NCBI GenBank assembly: GCA_006503535.1
Contig: QYRS01000011.1
Span: forward strand, 2,170,001 to 2,234,000
Direction: 5' to 3'
Length of the DNA: 64,000 bases
From: Arthrinium phaeospermum
Lineage: Eukaryota > Ascomycota > Sordariomycetes > Amphisphaeriales > Apiosporaceae
Both the position numbers and the translations under genes were made by a program. Of the stretch, positions 47,901 through 59,382 are shown piece by piece (position 1 is the stretch's first letter; the number at the start of each line of letters is the position of its first letter). Under the pieces are notes generated by a model. The model was not told the DNA's origin. It saw nothing but the letters and a program-made list of their open reading frames with translations, and ran no database searches.

Positions 47901-48689
47901 GGCATTTCCGAAGACGACATCCCCAACGAAGACAGCCCTAACGAAGACAGATTCAACGAATACGGTTCCGAGGACGATAGTTTCGGCGAATGCAGTCCCG
48001 GTGACGACAGTCCCGAGGACGACAGCGATCCCGACGAAAATAGTAATCCCGAGGTCGACAGTAATCCCGAGGTCGACAGTAATCCCGAGGACTACAGTAG
48101 TCCCGAGAACAGCAATTCTGAGGAGGACGGCAATTTTGAGGGCGACGCCAATTCTGAGGAGGACATGAATTTTGAGAACAGCAATTTTGAGGAGGATAGG
48201 AATTCTGAGGATGGCGATTTTGAGGAAGATGATAATTCCGAAGAGGACATGAATTTTGAGGACGGCGATCTTGAGGAGGATAGTAATTCCGAAGAGGATA
48301 TAAACTTTGAGGATGGAGATCCTGAGGAGGACGGCGATCCTGAAGAGGATCCCGAAGAGGATACAAATTTTGAGGACAGCAATTCTGAGGAGGATACGAA
48401 CTTTGAGGATAGCAATTTTGAGGAGGATACGGACTTTGAGGACGGCGATCCTGAGGAAGACAGTAATTTCGAAGAGGATATGAATTTTGAGGACGGCTAT
48501 CCTGAGGAGGACAGTCATTCCGAGGAGGATATAAACTATGAGGACTATCCTGAGGAGGGCGGCGATTTTGAGGGCGATAGTAATTCTGGGGATGATAGCA
48601 ATTCCGAAGAGGATATGAACTCTGAGCAGGACGACAGCGATCCCGAAGACAATATCGAGGATAGTGTAGAAGAACTGGACTACTATTAA
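44923..48689 (+). CDS. Giant charge-segregated repeat protein (basic tandem repeats, then acidic tail)
   Basis: Two exons (44923-46032 and 46095-48689, 62 bp intron) encode 1234 residues; the start MASRNAMPHDTQYESPVAGS is the first Met with protein-like composition. The N-terminal 110 residues contain ordered-looking sequence with paired cysteines (KLCKTCLDLVVPKGYNYW). The middle is Lys/Ser/Thr/Pro-rich with five tandem units of about 40 residues around ETPKSKVVPPKVSRDRSAPN (DNA 46530-47132). From about 47400 to the end it turns strongly Asp/Glu-rich, with short iterations such as NFEDGDPEEDSNSEED. No enzyme motif is visible. Such charge separation is typical of nuclear or condensate-forming proteins, but that is inference. 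Family not recognised. Confidence 0.75.
46530..47132 (+). repeat. Five in-frame tandem repeats of about 120 bp
   Basis: Five consecutive units of 40 (once 41) codons, each with the order Lys/His/Pro-rich start, T-P-K-S-K-V core and S-R-D-R-S-like end. Units 4 and 5 are the clearest; the others have diverged. The multiple-of-three unit length keeps the reading frame. Confidence 0.7.
48097..48630 (+). repeat. Acidic coding minisatellite
   Basis: Irregular iterations of GAG GAG GAT and AAT TTT GAG GAC encode EED and NFED blocks. Period lengths vary in multiples of three, consistent with replication slippage kept in frame by selection. It creates long false open frames rich in Leu and Ile on the opposite strand. 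Confidence 0.75.
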
Positions 48690-48888
48690 GAGTTGGAAAA
48701 CAATGTAAAGTACTAGGACAGCGAAAGCTAACTACTGAAACGACGACACGTATCAGGGAATAGCGATAGAGAAACTGTTTCCTCTCATTCATTGACTACT
48801 CCAGCTGGATCTCAGGGTGTGTTTTGTTCTGTAAACATTAGAGAGAACGGGGATGCGCAAATAGTAACTGACCACAGAAACCAACATT

Positions 48889-50721
48889 CTAGAATACGCT
48901 TTCGTGTCGCCCAAGGTTCGGCACGAGACCGTCGCCTAAATTGCCTGCTTGCAACGAGATGTAGTCCTCAGCTCGGAAGGAATGCCGAATGTCCATACCT
49001 CTCTGGGCACAAGTCACTAAGATCTTCAGGACCGAGGCCACTGTCCCTTTGGATGACAAGGTCACAAATGCGTTGACGATGGCCTCCATCTCCTCACCCC
49101 AGCCATATAGGGAGGTTTCGAACTCTGTGGCATCGTCGATGACCATGTACACGACAACGCTACCGGGAACTTGGCTCAGGAGCTCCATGAACAAGCGCCA
49201 CAGCTGCTTCACATCCTGGCGCGAGATATCCTCCAGCAAGTCGGCGCCTATAGTTAGATTCACTAGATCCCTGTCCCCTAAATGACCAAATCCTACGACA
49301 AGCTGCGCTATGAAACTCAAGAGTAGACCCCTAGGCCCACTGGGCGTATCCAGAGGGTGAGAATGGAGTCCGCAAAAGTGATACAGAACCAGCGAGTGCG
49401 GCTGCATCCGGGCGACGCTGACAAGAGTCGATGCCAGGTATGACAGTGGTGACAACTTGCTGATGGTGAGCTCCGCCATGTAGCCATCGACGAGGAGGAC
49501 GTCGTTGTGTTCGACGTTTGTCCATTCCGCGAAACGTCCCGTTGTAAGCACCCAGGCGGCCCGGCTGATGGCGCTTGGTGGCATCAAGCGCCCTTTCCGG
49601 AGGACCTCCTCTAGGTCGTTGACGAGGAACAGGGGGTCCTCGAAGTCAATCATGTGCAGAACGTCATCATAGGTGACCTGAAGTGTCTCTGGAAGATAGG
49701 TTGGTGCTTTCCACCCCGCCTCTCTCTGCGTGGCTGTCTCCAGAGCGCTCTGGGCTTGATTTGCCAATAATCTCTGCAGGTCCCCTCGGAACTCGGCAAC
49801 CTCTTGCCGAAGCTGCGTTGTAACTTCTTTGATCCTGTCTTCGATGGTGGTTGTGAGTTGCCGGAACTGCTCAGGCCTGTCGTCGTGTCTCAGTTGGAGT
49901 CCTTGGATTGCGCGAACCTGGCCGGACTGGATGGTTTCGATCCCTTGGTAGAGCCTGTCCATGTCTCCCTGGACTTGGTCGATCTTGGTACCCAAAAGTC
50001 TTGTCTCGGAGAGGTTGGTCACCACAGCTCTTCCGACAAGAACGTCAACGCGATCGGAGACCTTTCGCGCGGCCCTCTTCACCAGTCCAGTGCACTCGTC
50101 TATGGTAATGGCCTCATTTTCGGGGTGTTGTCTTATTAGTCGTCTGCCCACTTGTGAATGACATGAATAAGCATGAAAGTTACTGAACTGTGGTTAATCG
50201 GGGTCAACTTACATGAGCCTTCCTTGGGTCGCGTGAGGGTCTCCACCAGCCGTGGCACTTGCAATCTCAGTGTTTCGTACAAGTCGATGACACATTGCTT
50301 CAGCGTTTCGTCTTCGCGGTGGTTGCTAAAGGTCTCACACGCTTTGGAAAAAGTCAGGGGCATATCTTCAAAGGCTCGAACGATTTTATCTCGGTTTGTG
50401 ATTCGTTGTCGGAGCATCTGTAGTCGATTGAGGTTAGGGCCATCCGATCAATAAGGGGTTCTTAATACTCCTTACATCGAAAATATACTTTAGGCCCCCG
50501 CGCATGACACTTAGTCCGTCCTGGTCTGGGATCATATTCGTCAAAGACTGCAGGGTCATGACCACTGGTCTGTTGCGAACCAACGCCCTGGCTCGGTTGT
50601 GGTGTGTCTTCGACTCGTCATCTGTTACCGCTTGTTCCATCGAAGCTAGGACATCTTCCCACGAGCAGCGCTGGAAGGAGGAGGCGGCTGCTTCCGCGGG
50701 CGTCAAACTCAAGGTCGCCAT
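48889..50721 (-). CDS. STAND/NTPase-like fungal protein with coiled coil, partner of the AAA gene
   Basis: Three exons (50721-50476, 50417-50213, 50150-48889; introns 57 and 62 bp), 570 residues. The N-terminal about 150 residues (GGLKYIFDMLRQRITNRDK, ACETFSNHREDETLKQCVID) match the helical start seen in many fungal STAND-associated proteins. A coiled coil follows at about 190-290. The C-terminal half has the order of a NACHT/STAND-like fold: VLLVDGYMAELTISKLSPLS in place of a P-loop, HFCGLHSHPLD, then SVVVYMVIDDATEFE like a Walker B strand. No intact GxxxxGKT is present, so ATP binding is doubtful. Its start lies 302 bp from the divergent start of the AAA ATPase gene, suggesting joint expression and a shared job. 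Exact family not identified. Confidence 0.7.
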
Positions 50722-51023
50722 AGTTCTGCGCTGCAGTAGTACTGGCCGGCTTCCACCTGCAGGTTTGCGCTCACTTCCATGTTTTTCTTTTTCGCAAGGC
50801 TGGATGAGGGGTAATGCCATCCAAGTAGCAGGAGTCAGCTGACACAAACGAACGAGGGTGAGAAATCCAGCCCCCAAGCTTGACCGGCTGGTTGCTGACA
50901 ATAAATATCTCCGGTATTTCAAAACAAAGAAGAAGAAAAGAAAAGAAAAGAAGAAAAAGAAAAACAGAAGCTCCCGCATGCTTCCATCGACATTTGCCAC
51001 AAGCGCATTGAACGTAACAGGTG
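50722..51023. promoter_or_regulatory. Compact bidirectional promoter
   Basis: Only 302 bp separate the start codons of the STAND-like (minus) and AAA (plus) genes. A purine-only tract of A and G lies at about 50929-50965, a common feature of fungal core promoters. Confidence 0.5.
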
Positions 51024-54000
51024 ATGGCGACCAGCACCACCCCCGCTGACGCCGATTCAGCTGTTTCTGACGGTCAGAAGCCCAACTCCGATGATTCGGG
51101 GGGTCTCTTGCAGGAGAACCCAGATGATGATCGTGAAATGCTTCCAGAAGTCAGGTACTGCAACTGGGAAGGCTTCGTCAACCGTTTCTCTCATGATGAA
51201 CCATTGTACGCGATTGAAGCATTGTTGTCAGGGACAGATTTCGCCACGGAAATTGCAGCCGAATCGCTCCAACGTCATCGCCGCGGCGTGAGGGGTTACG
51301 AGAGAGAGCCCTCAGATGTCGTCACGCGGATTCGCCAACAGCGCGTGTCAATAGAACGCATCCGTGTTCGCTCAAAACCACTGCTGAAACTCTTCACAAG
51401 ACTGACAGAGTATTCTTGGGGAGAGAAGCCGCGAACGTTCACGCAACCGTTCAAGTACTTTGTCCACTACCATGAGACTTTCCAGCAAGAGCTACATCGA
51501 CTTCGGAATCAAGCGCTCCAGCATTCCACCTCGGCCGTGTCGCAGCACCACGATAACGCCGATCATGTCCAGTTTGAAGAGGCGGAGAGCCTTGAGCATT
51601 TGGAATGTTTTATCGACTTCGCCGAGAAGAACATCATGCATCATATACACCAATTTCGAATTAAGAGCCCTACTGAGCCTGTCATGGTCCGTTACGACCA
51701 TTTGTGGTACCTCTTCCGGCCCGGAGATCTCATCTTCGTTCCTCCAATGACCTTAAGAAAGGCTGTTAGGAGACGGGTGGCCAAGATAGGTGTCCGTGAA
51801 ACTGGCTTTGGTCACGAGAGCTCCATGCAACAAAAGATTTGGAAATTGCACGGTACATGGGGTTTGGGCAGGGGTGATGATGATGAAGAAGAGGCTGTAC
51901 AGCCGCGCTTCAGAGTCTTCGCTTATTATCTTGATTACGATGGGACATCCTATAATGCCGTATGTGAGCAGCTGGACATAGAGCAGTTCAAAGGCGACCG
52001 GGAGGTGAGGGAGTTGGCCCTATACCCGCTTCGATTCGCTAGTCATGTCGACGAGCTTATCACGGAGTCCCTGCAAACTGGCAGACTTTACTCCAAGTTC
52101 CTGAAGGAGCGGCATGTTGCCTATAATGGTTGGTCCCTTGTCACAGATCCAATGGGTGTGCCGATTGTGGACCCAAAAACTTCGTGGGATACGAAGAAGC
52201 AGATTCGGCCTGTACACATTGAAGGGGATGTAATTGTGGACTTCCTCGAAGCCTTCAACTCCGACCCCGCACACAGGAGTGAATTTTTCTCCAGGCACGA
52301 CTATGCTCCTGACCAAGCTGCGTCATATCTTACCATTGATCATCCGTTCCTTGTATGGTCAGATTCACAGCGCTCCAAACTGCTTGAATTGAAATCCGAG
52401 TTTCTCTTCCAGGCGAACGAGCTGGATGATATCGAACAAGAGGACTACTGGGCGACCGACAAGTTTCTGGATCCGGCAGCCACCCCTGAGACAAAGAAGG
52501 ACCTGGCGGAAGATGACGTTATTTTGCTTCCCCGCCGACTATTTGCATACGCCTTGGAAGAGCGGGTTTTCGTGCCGATCGATGTCCGGTTTGTGAAGTC
52601 AATCACCGTACAAGGAAGCGCATTTGAGCAGCTGCAACTACCAAACAGTTACAAGGTAATGCTCAAGGCTGCCGTCGAGTCCCACATGCGCAGACAAGAC
52701 ATCGAGAAGCAGTTGGAAAATAAGGGAGGCTACTTACGGACCCAGGACTTCATCAGAGGTAAAGGAAGGGGTTTAAGTATCATGCGTAAGTCGATGATGC
52801 ACTTGCACGAACTTCCCGTCTCTCGCCTGGTATGTTTCAGACCACTGATTAACTAAAATCGGGGTCGTAGTCCATGGAGAGCCCGGTGTTGGGAAGACGG
52901 CCACTGCCGAGGCCGTAGCCCAGTGGACGCGACGCCCTCTCTTTCCCATGTCCATGGCAGCTTTCGGTATGCCCCACGAGAGAGAAGTCAAGATGGAAAG
53001 ATTTTTTCGACTGGCACATCTCTGGGGCTGCATACTTCTTCTCGACGAAGCGGATGTTTTCCTGACAGCCAGAAACAGTACGCCGAACATGAATAACGAA
53101 CTGGTTTCAAGTAAGCAGACATGCGTCTCTCTTTTATCATCATGACATACACAGACATTACCTCGATACTTACTATGCTCATAGTATTCTTACGAAGAAT
53201 TGAGTACTTCAACGGGATATTGTTCTTGACAACCAACCGCATCGGCAAACTGGATCAGGCTCTGGGATCGAGAATACACCTCATCCTGCACTACAAGCGA
53301 CTCGGGCTGGACCAGTCTCGCGAGGTTTTCCGTCTCAACATACAGCGTTTACGCGAAGCCGAGGCGCAGCAATGCGAGCTCAGCGGCGAGAAGCCCGTGT
53401 TCGTCATGGAATCCGCCATTATGAAGTTTGCCACTGACCACTACAACAAGTCCCCCAAGGGGAAGGGGGCCTGGAATGGCCGGCAGATCCGCAACGCGTT
53501 CCTGCTGGCGACGTCGCTGGCGCGAGATGAGGCGCAGCAAGTTAACGATCCGGCTTTTCAGCCACAGTTGCGTTACGAGCACTTTGAGCAGGTCGAGAAA
53601 ATGACGCGGGAGTACGATCTTTTCCGTGCTCGCGTGCTCGGCGGTGACGATGCCAGGAAGGCCCGCTTGAATGAGGAGCGCGACGACGACTTCGACGTCG
53701 ACGAGAAGGCTGCAGGGGTCTCGCCGGGGCCATCGTCGAGATACGGCGGCATGGAACCGACAGCTTCAGTTGGTGCAAGACCCGCGCCGCCGGCATCATC
53801 CAGATCCTTGAGCGCCTTGGTGAGAGTAGGACCCAACCCTCCTCCCATGTCGTACGGCCACCCGACACAGGGTCCTCGCGGCGGGTTGTTGCCAGGGGGC
53901 TTGTCCAAAGTCAGAAATACTCACATGGCACAGTCAGGGTCGCAAGGCAGCTATGCATCCTCTCTTGAGGAGATGAGTCCTCAGTTTATGGCCGGTCCTT

Positions 54001-54128
54001 CTCACGCCAGCCATCAACAACACCTAAGCCCCTACTTGGCTCAACCAGGCCACCCACACTTCACTCCTACAGGGTCTGCATTAGATGTCGAGTCCCACCC
54101 GGAAGGATCTTCTGATGCAACCCAATAG
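51024..54128 (+). CDS. AAA ATPase with DUF7025-like N-terminal region
   Basis: Three exons (51024-52785, 52871-53110, 53185-54128; introns 85 and 74 bp), 981 residues starting MATSTTPADADSA. The N-terminal half has the fungal pattern around VRYDHLWYLFRPGDLIFVPP (DUF7025-like) and a beta-rich part. The AAA core begins after the first intron: Walker A HGEPGVGKT (about 589-597), Walker B CILLLDEADVF, sensor-1 FLTTNR and the arginine finger region SRIHLIL. All ATPase residues are present, so it should hydrolyse ATP, probably as a ring. The region between Walker A and B is shorter than in relatives. A low-complexity Pro/His/Gln/Ser tail ends the chain. Head-to-head with the STAND-like gene. The remodelled substrate is unknown. 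Confidence 0.85.
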
Positions 54129-54824
54129 CGACGGGGACAAGAAAACATATGAGGAAATCAAAGACATGGGATCCCTTATGTCATGTAAAGGTGGCTCCAG
54201 CGGATAGTAGAGGATTGGTATCAGGACACAAACATATAGGCGCAGTTCTCAAACACGGATGACCTTTGGCTAGGCTTCAGTTTCGAACAGCGGGGTTTTG
54301 GTGCGTATTAATGGAGAAGAAAAGGGGGCATTGGCCTTACGGGCTTACAGGGAGATGATAACTGTCTCTTAGTCGGTACCACTCAGAGTCCGATTGACAT
54401 ATATTACATAATCTCGGATGTTTCAACCCTTGTGATACTGGTCTTTCGTGAGACGATGTGCTTTCAGCCTTATACAGGGACAAAGAGTCGTGGTTCTATC
54501 TTGACAGTCACATGATCTGACTGGATTAATCTCTATTAAATTCGAGAAATATCGGATCACAATCTTTCCACCATCGTAAGTCGCAGTGTCATATTCCGAC
54601 GCTATCTATATTGCCGCGTACGACTTCGAAGCTATCAACAGACGTGGTTTATTTGTTATTTTTCACTGAAAATTGCTAGTTCTTAGATTTGAGAATTGTT
54701 ATTGAGTTCTTCGCGTAGTCGGTATCGGCCGTTTCATATTGAAATGGTATTCATTTGTACATAAGACCAGACATCCCGTCCATGACAAGACGCTGACCAG
54801 ATATCGCTACATCACCTCCCATCT
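54129..54824. other. Convergent intergenic region
   Basis: About 700 bp, AT-rich, between two convergent stop codons. Nothing else is seen. Confidence 0.6.
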
Positions 54825-56891
54825 CTACCACTCCGCAACCTCGCCGGCCTTCGGCTTCTGAACCCGGATGACCTTGTCGCAGTTCAGCAGGCAGAGGGGA
54901 TCCAGAGCCAATTTGAGCTGTTGGAGGTACGTTAGCAAATTGGCCAATCATTACGATAGGTGGTAAACTCAAAACAGAAATGGGTAAAAAGGCATTCATT
55001 GTGCAGGGAGAGGGAGGGAGAGAAGAACATACCTTTCGCATCGTGTCCACCGTGGTCTCGCCCAACTCGTGCGGCAAGTAATCCCGCTTGACCAGCCCGA
55101 CGCCGTGCTCGCCCGTCACGGTCCCCTCCATCTCGACCGCCTTCTTGACCATGCGGTGGACCAGGTCCTCCGCCTCGATGCGCTGCCGGTCGTTGGACAG
55201 CAGGATAATGTGGAAGTTGCCGTCGCCGACGTGGCCGACAATGGTGCCGTACATGCCGCTCCGCCGGATGTCGTCCTTGGTCAGCTCGATGAGCTCCGGC
55301 AGCCGGCTCATGGGCACCGCCACGTCGCCCGTCCAGACGCGGTCCCCCTCCTTGGCCATGGCCTGCGTGCTCCAGAGCGCCTCCTTGCGCGCGCTCCACA
55401 GCTCCGCCTTCTCCTCCTCGTTCTTGGCGAACTCGAAGCCCTGGCTGCCCGTCGCCCGCGCCAGCTTCTGCACCAGCTCGATCTGCTCCTTGACGCCGCG
55501 CTCCGTGCCGCTGAACTTGAAGAAGAGCGTCGGCGACTCCTTCCAGACCTTCTTGGTCATGCCCGCATGGTTGATGCACTTCATCTGCTCGTCGTCGAGG
55601 ATCTCGACGGCCGCCACCGGCACGCCGTCGCCCACGACGCGCGCCACGCAGTCGGCCGCCTGCCGGATCGTGCCGAAGGAGCAGACGGCGACGCTCGTGC
55701 TCTGCGGCTTGACCGTCACCTTGAGCGTGGCCTCGGTGACGAGGCCGAGGGTGCCCTCGCTGCCGATGAAGAGCTTGGTCAGGTCGTAGCCGGCCGACGA
55801 CTTGCGGGGCCGCTGCCGCGTCTTGATGACGGTGCCGTCCGCCAGCACGACCGTCAGCGAGAGGACCCACTCCCGCATGGTGCCGTAGCGGTAGGCGTTG
55901 GTGCCGCTGCAGCCGGTGCCGATCATGCCGCCAATCATGGCGCCGGGGCCCGGGTCCGGCGGGAAGAACAGGCCGTCCTCGGCCAGCTGCTCGTTCAGGA
56001 TCTCCCAGCCGACGGCGGGCTGCACGACCACGTCCAGGTCGTCCTTGTGCAGGCTGATGACCTTGTCCATGCGGCTGAAGTCGACCGAGATGCCGCCCCG
56101 GGTGGGGGTGAAGTGGCCCTCGAGGCTGGTGCCGCCGCTGTAGCCGACGACGGGGATCTTGCGCGAGTGGCAGACCTTCATGATCCGGGACACCTCCTCG
56201 GTGGTGGCGGGGTACACGATGGCGAAGGGCCTCTCCGAGTCATGGGCGCGGTAGGAGGACCAGTCCGAGGTGGAGTGTGATTGCAAGTCGTGGTCGATGG
56301 TGCTGACGTTCTCCTTGCCGACAATGTCGGCGAAGTCGGTCCAGGCGGCCTCGAGGTTGGCCTTGCCCAGGTTGTGGCGCAGGGGACGGACTTGCGAGAG
56401 GGGGGAAGTCGAGTTGGGGTCGGGATCTTGGGGATTCAGGGTGCCCATCCAGTAGGCGGCGGCGACACCGGCGACAAACACTGCACAGAAGAAGAGGGAC
56501 GGTTAGCTCTAGAGCTCTTCGCATGCCCGCATCGGTTTCATCTCCAGCTCTCTGGGGGCCAACGACTCGTCGCAGCAAGGGTTGGAGAGGGTGGCAACGT
56601 AAAAGAACGGAACGGTAGCAACATACTGAAGGTGATGGCCCAATTCCTGGAGCCGGCGCGGTTCTCTCTTTGCGCGGCGAACTTCTCTCGTTCTTTCCTC
56701 TCGCGGTGAATACGTGAGGATATACTCTCCAGCATCTGGCCCTTAAAGCTGGGACCATTGGACCCTTCCTTTTCCGTCGCATAGCGTCGTAGCGACGAGC
56801 GTGTGAGGAGGCTGTTGGTGCATCGCGATCGTGCGGCAGCAGCTGCCGCGCGAGCTGGGGAGCTCGTGGCGGCGCCGAAGCTTCGTAACAT
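54825..56891 (-). CDS. DLD1: Mitochondrial D-lactate dehydrogenase (cytochrome), FAD-dependent
   Basis: Three exons (56891-56627, 56480-55033, 54917-54825; introns 146 and 115 bp), 601 residues. The Arg/Ser/Ala-rich start (MLRSFGAATSSPARAAAAAA) is a mitochondrial presequence, followed by a membrane anchor (WAITFMFVAGVAAAYWM). The FAD-binding domain shows PVVGYSGGTSLEGH and PDPGPGAMIGGMIGTGCSGT. The C-terminal oxidase cap has GHVGDGNFHIILLSND and EHGVGLVKRDYL, with the catalytic histidines. The last exon encodes the conserved end LDPLCLLNCDKVIRV. The enzyme oxidises D-lactate to pyruvate and passes electrons to cytochrome c in the intermembrane space. The family has near relatives acting on D-2-hydroxyglutarate, but presequence plus anchor and motifs fit Dld1. 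Confidence 0.93.
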
Positions 56892-58669
56892 GATATCGGG
56901 TCGGATTGGGGCTGTCGCAAGGAGGGGTCGGGTGGGAGAGATGTCGCAATATATATCGGGGAGCTCTGGGGAAACCAATGGCTGATTAAGTATCACCTCC
57001 GAGTGCGCATGGTCTCCGGGGGGCTGCTTCAGATTCGAGGGTGTGCAGGTCGGTCGGAGTGGGCGGGATGTTGCCCGAAGTGTTGGCCGGTTGAAGCTCG
57101 TCAATTCGGTAGAAAATCACGACTTCGGGCGCGCGATAAGAGCTTTTGGCCGATACAGCGAGAGTGTGTGTGGGAGCTGTGCTGCAAGGCCCCCTGTAAG
57201 CAACCCACCTGGGCGCCACCTTAGCAGCTCCACAGTGTCCCGTCGGAAGCGGGGTGGTTTTTTTCATATGACATGGCGGATAGAGAAGACTACAGGGAGA
57301 GTCATCATCTTGCATGAAAATTGCCGGCCTTCAATGCCATAAGCACTTCCAGTAACAGCAATGCACAGGCGGATCATCTTATCGGGACTTTTAACGGGAT
57401 TTCACTCGTTCTGGCCAAGTTCAAGACTGTGGGAAAGCAACCGCCCTGACAAGAATCCCGGCGTCTTGTCAACAACTCCCCCACTCAGAACATGAAAGGG
57501 TAGCAAAGGGCTCATTCATTCAGAACTCGGCTCGTCCCGGGGATCATTCGGCGATTCAGGATCATTTCGGTTCTCTGGGCATCAATCGAGGCAATACGTG
57601 GTGCGTGTGCGCCCGCATGCCGAGTTTGCTCAGGAAGACTTAAGTACTTACTGGAAGATCTCTGGATTCCCCTCGTTTGCAGTGCTGTGTAGGTAGTCTC
57701 TCAATCTTGGCACCGAGCTCACCCCGTGGGGTACCACCTTTCCCCTCTACCAAGACCGCTCATCATTGACCCAGTCACGGGCGTGCATTTATGCCCGCCT
57801 AAGAAAAAGGCACGGCCACAACGAGCATGCGAAGATCTTACATGCTGCGCCTTGCCATGCCTGCACGGGCATCACGGCGTTTTCTGGCTTCAATGGACAA
57901 TGTAGGAAGCTTTTCTAGCACGCCCAAGTCGAGACTCTTGCAGGCGCCTATCGCATCTGATGATAGATTGGCCTGACCTGACCTGATACATGCATTGTCC
58001 TCCGACTGCGAGACTGCCGGCAGCGATTGCAGTTGGCTGTACACAGTCAGAAACCCTCTCAGCCAACACGAAGATGGGACGCCGGTCTCCGCTTAAGATC
58101 GGAAGCTTTGTCAAACGAAGTGAGGTGTCTCCATCACAGAGTCATGTTGTCGTCGCCTGCAGAGGCGCCGGGACGTCATCTTGAATTGATGCACCCTCGC
58201 CATCGCATTGTCAATCGTCCAACGAGAGGACGACAAATCCGAGCTTGCTGGGTCCGCCACCCCGTGATGGTGCTGACCACCCTAGACTGGAACAGTCTTT
58301 TTGGCTGTTGGTGGCTGGGCCAGCATGACCCGAGCCAGCACACAGCTGCACGATAGTTGGTATGGCATTGCTGACGGCGCTGCTCCTGATGGCCCTGAAG
58401 CTGGGTTTGTTTTTCTCAGAGGATTATAAAACCCAGTTGGAGCTTCTCCCCGTCCTGGTGATTCCCTCTTCGTCCCAAACCAATTCGCTGCAACAAAGTG
58501 AGCAGACCAGTCGTCAAAACCATAACGAAGATAACGAGGCTAATTAAGCTGGTCGTTCCCCTGATCCCCTTTTCATAGCCACCAGCCAATCGACTGGCAC
58601 AACTCTCAGAAACATTTTTTGGCTTATCCAGAGAAATCAAAGGGAAAAGAAATACCAGTACTCGTCAAA
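56892..58669. other. Intergenic, no gene seen
   Basis: About 1.8 kb upstream of DLD1 and of the small peptide gene. A TATAAAA at 58425-58431 sits 239 bp before the peptide start. Open frames are short and unconvincing. Confidence 0.55.
58425..58431 (+). promoter_or_regulatory. TATA element of the small peptide gene
   Basis: TATAAAA in front of a pyrimidine-rich leader, 239 bp upstream of the ATG at 58670. Confidence 0.4.
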
Positions 58670-58945
58670 ATGTATCTCACGACTATCTTCGTCGCTTTGG
58701 CCGTTGTTGCCTTGGTCGCTGCCGCTCCAGCACCGCAGCAGCCCGTAAGTCCCTCTCCGCCACAACCCCACCCCTTCTTCATCCATGGTGTTGTTTCCAT
58801 CTCTTGCCTCCCGTATCTCGTCCTCTTCTGGTTCCCATTTCTGCCTCAGACAGCTTGAGCTGACAGCCTATATTATTTCCCCTCACAGGTATGCCACATG
58901 GAGTGTGACAAAGTCACCAAGCGTTGTCACACGATATGCTACTAG
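58670..58945 (+). CDS. Small secreted two-disulfide peptide (CX3C-X6-CX3C)
   Basis: Two exons (58670-58744 and 58889-58945, 144 bp intron between codons) encode only 43 residues. Exon 1 is a signal peptide (MYLTTIFVALAVVALVAA) plus a short APAPQQP spacer. Exon 2 is the mature peptide VCHMECDKVTKRCHTICY with four cysteines as C-X3-C-X6-C-X3-C, the spacing of a helical hairpin held by two disulfides. A dibasic KR lies in the turn between the pairs. Donor GTAAGT and acceptor CACAG are good, and the intron sits directly before the cysteine cassette, as in the larger gene 1.1 kb downstream. It may be a defence, signalling or effector peptide; function unknown. The small size means the gene model rests on these features alone. 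Confidence 0.55.
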
Positions 58946-59291
58946 GCAATTAGGAACGCAAAGGGCCTCAATGACGTACACTGTTTTGCAACAGGTAGCA
59001 ATGCTACACGGCGTGCGAATAAACCACCAAGGGGTTTGCACTGGGAATACTCCGGAGGTCTGAAATAGCCAAGAATAAGAAAAATTATTATGGTCTCTTT
59101 TCCCTCCATGTTTCCCTTTCCTGCTCTGATCTGTACCAGTTCGGGATATTGACGACCTATGTCCTGAACAGGGCACCATCTGATCAAGGTTTTGTCAGTG
59201 GTGGCAGTGACCCATTCACCCTATTCGATTTCATGGCCGAAAGGGGTGGGTTGAGCATTGCAACGCGGTAGTCAAAGAGTGTATAGCAACC

Positions 59292-59382
59292 AACCTGCTC
59301 TTTGTGAGTCTTTTGTTTCTGCCGGGAAACCTTGGTACGAATCGAAAAAAAAAAAAAAAAAAAAAAAAAAGAAGAAGAAGAA
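59292..59382 (+). repeat. Dispersed repeat with A26 tail, copy 2
   Basis: Matches 5281-5336 over about 56 bp, then continues as 26 A (59345-59370) and GAA repeats. The longer pure A tail suggests this copy is younger than the one at 5281. Confidence 0.6.

Noticed and set aside
47601..48518. 305-codon Leu/Ile-rich minus-strand open frame
   Set aside because: It is the antisense of the acidic coding repeats; its regularity comes from the GAG/GAC repeats on the plus strand.
55069..56280. 403-codon plus-strand open frame
   Set aside because: Antisense shadow of D-lactate dehydrogenase in GC-rich codons; composition is Arg/Ala/Leu-skewed without motifs.
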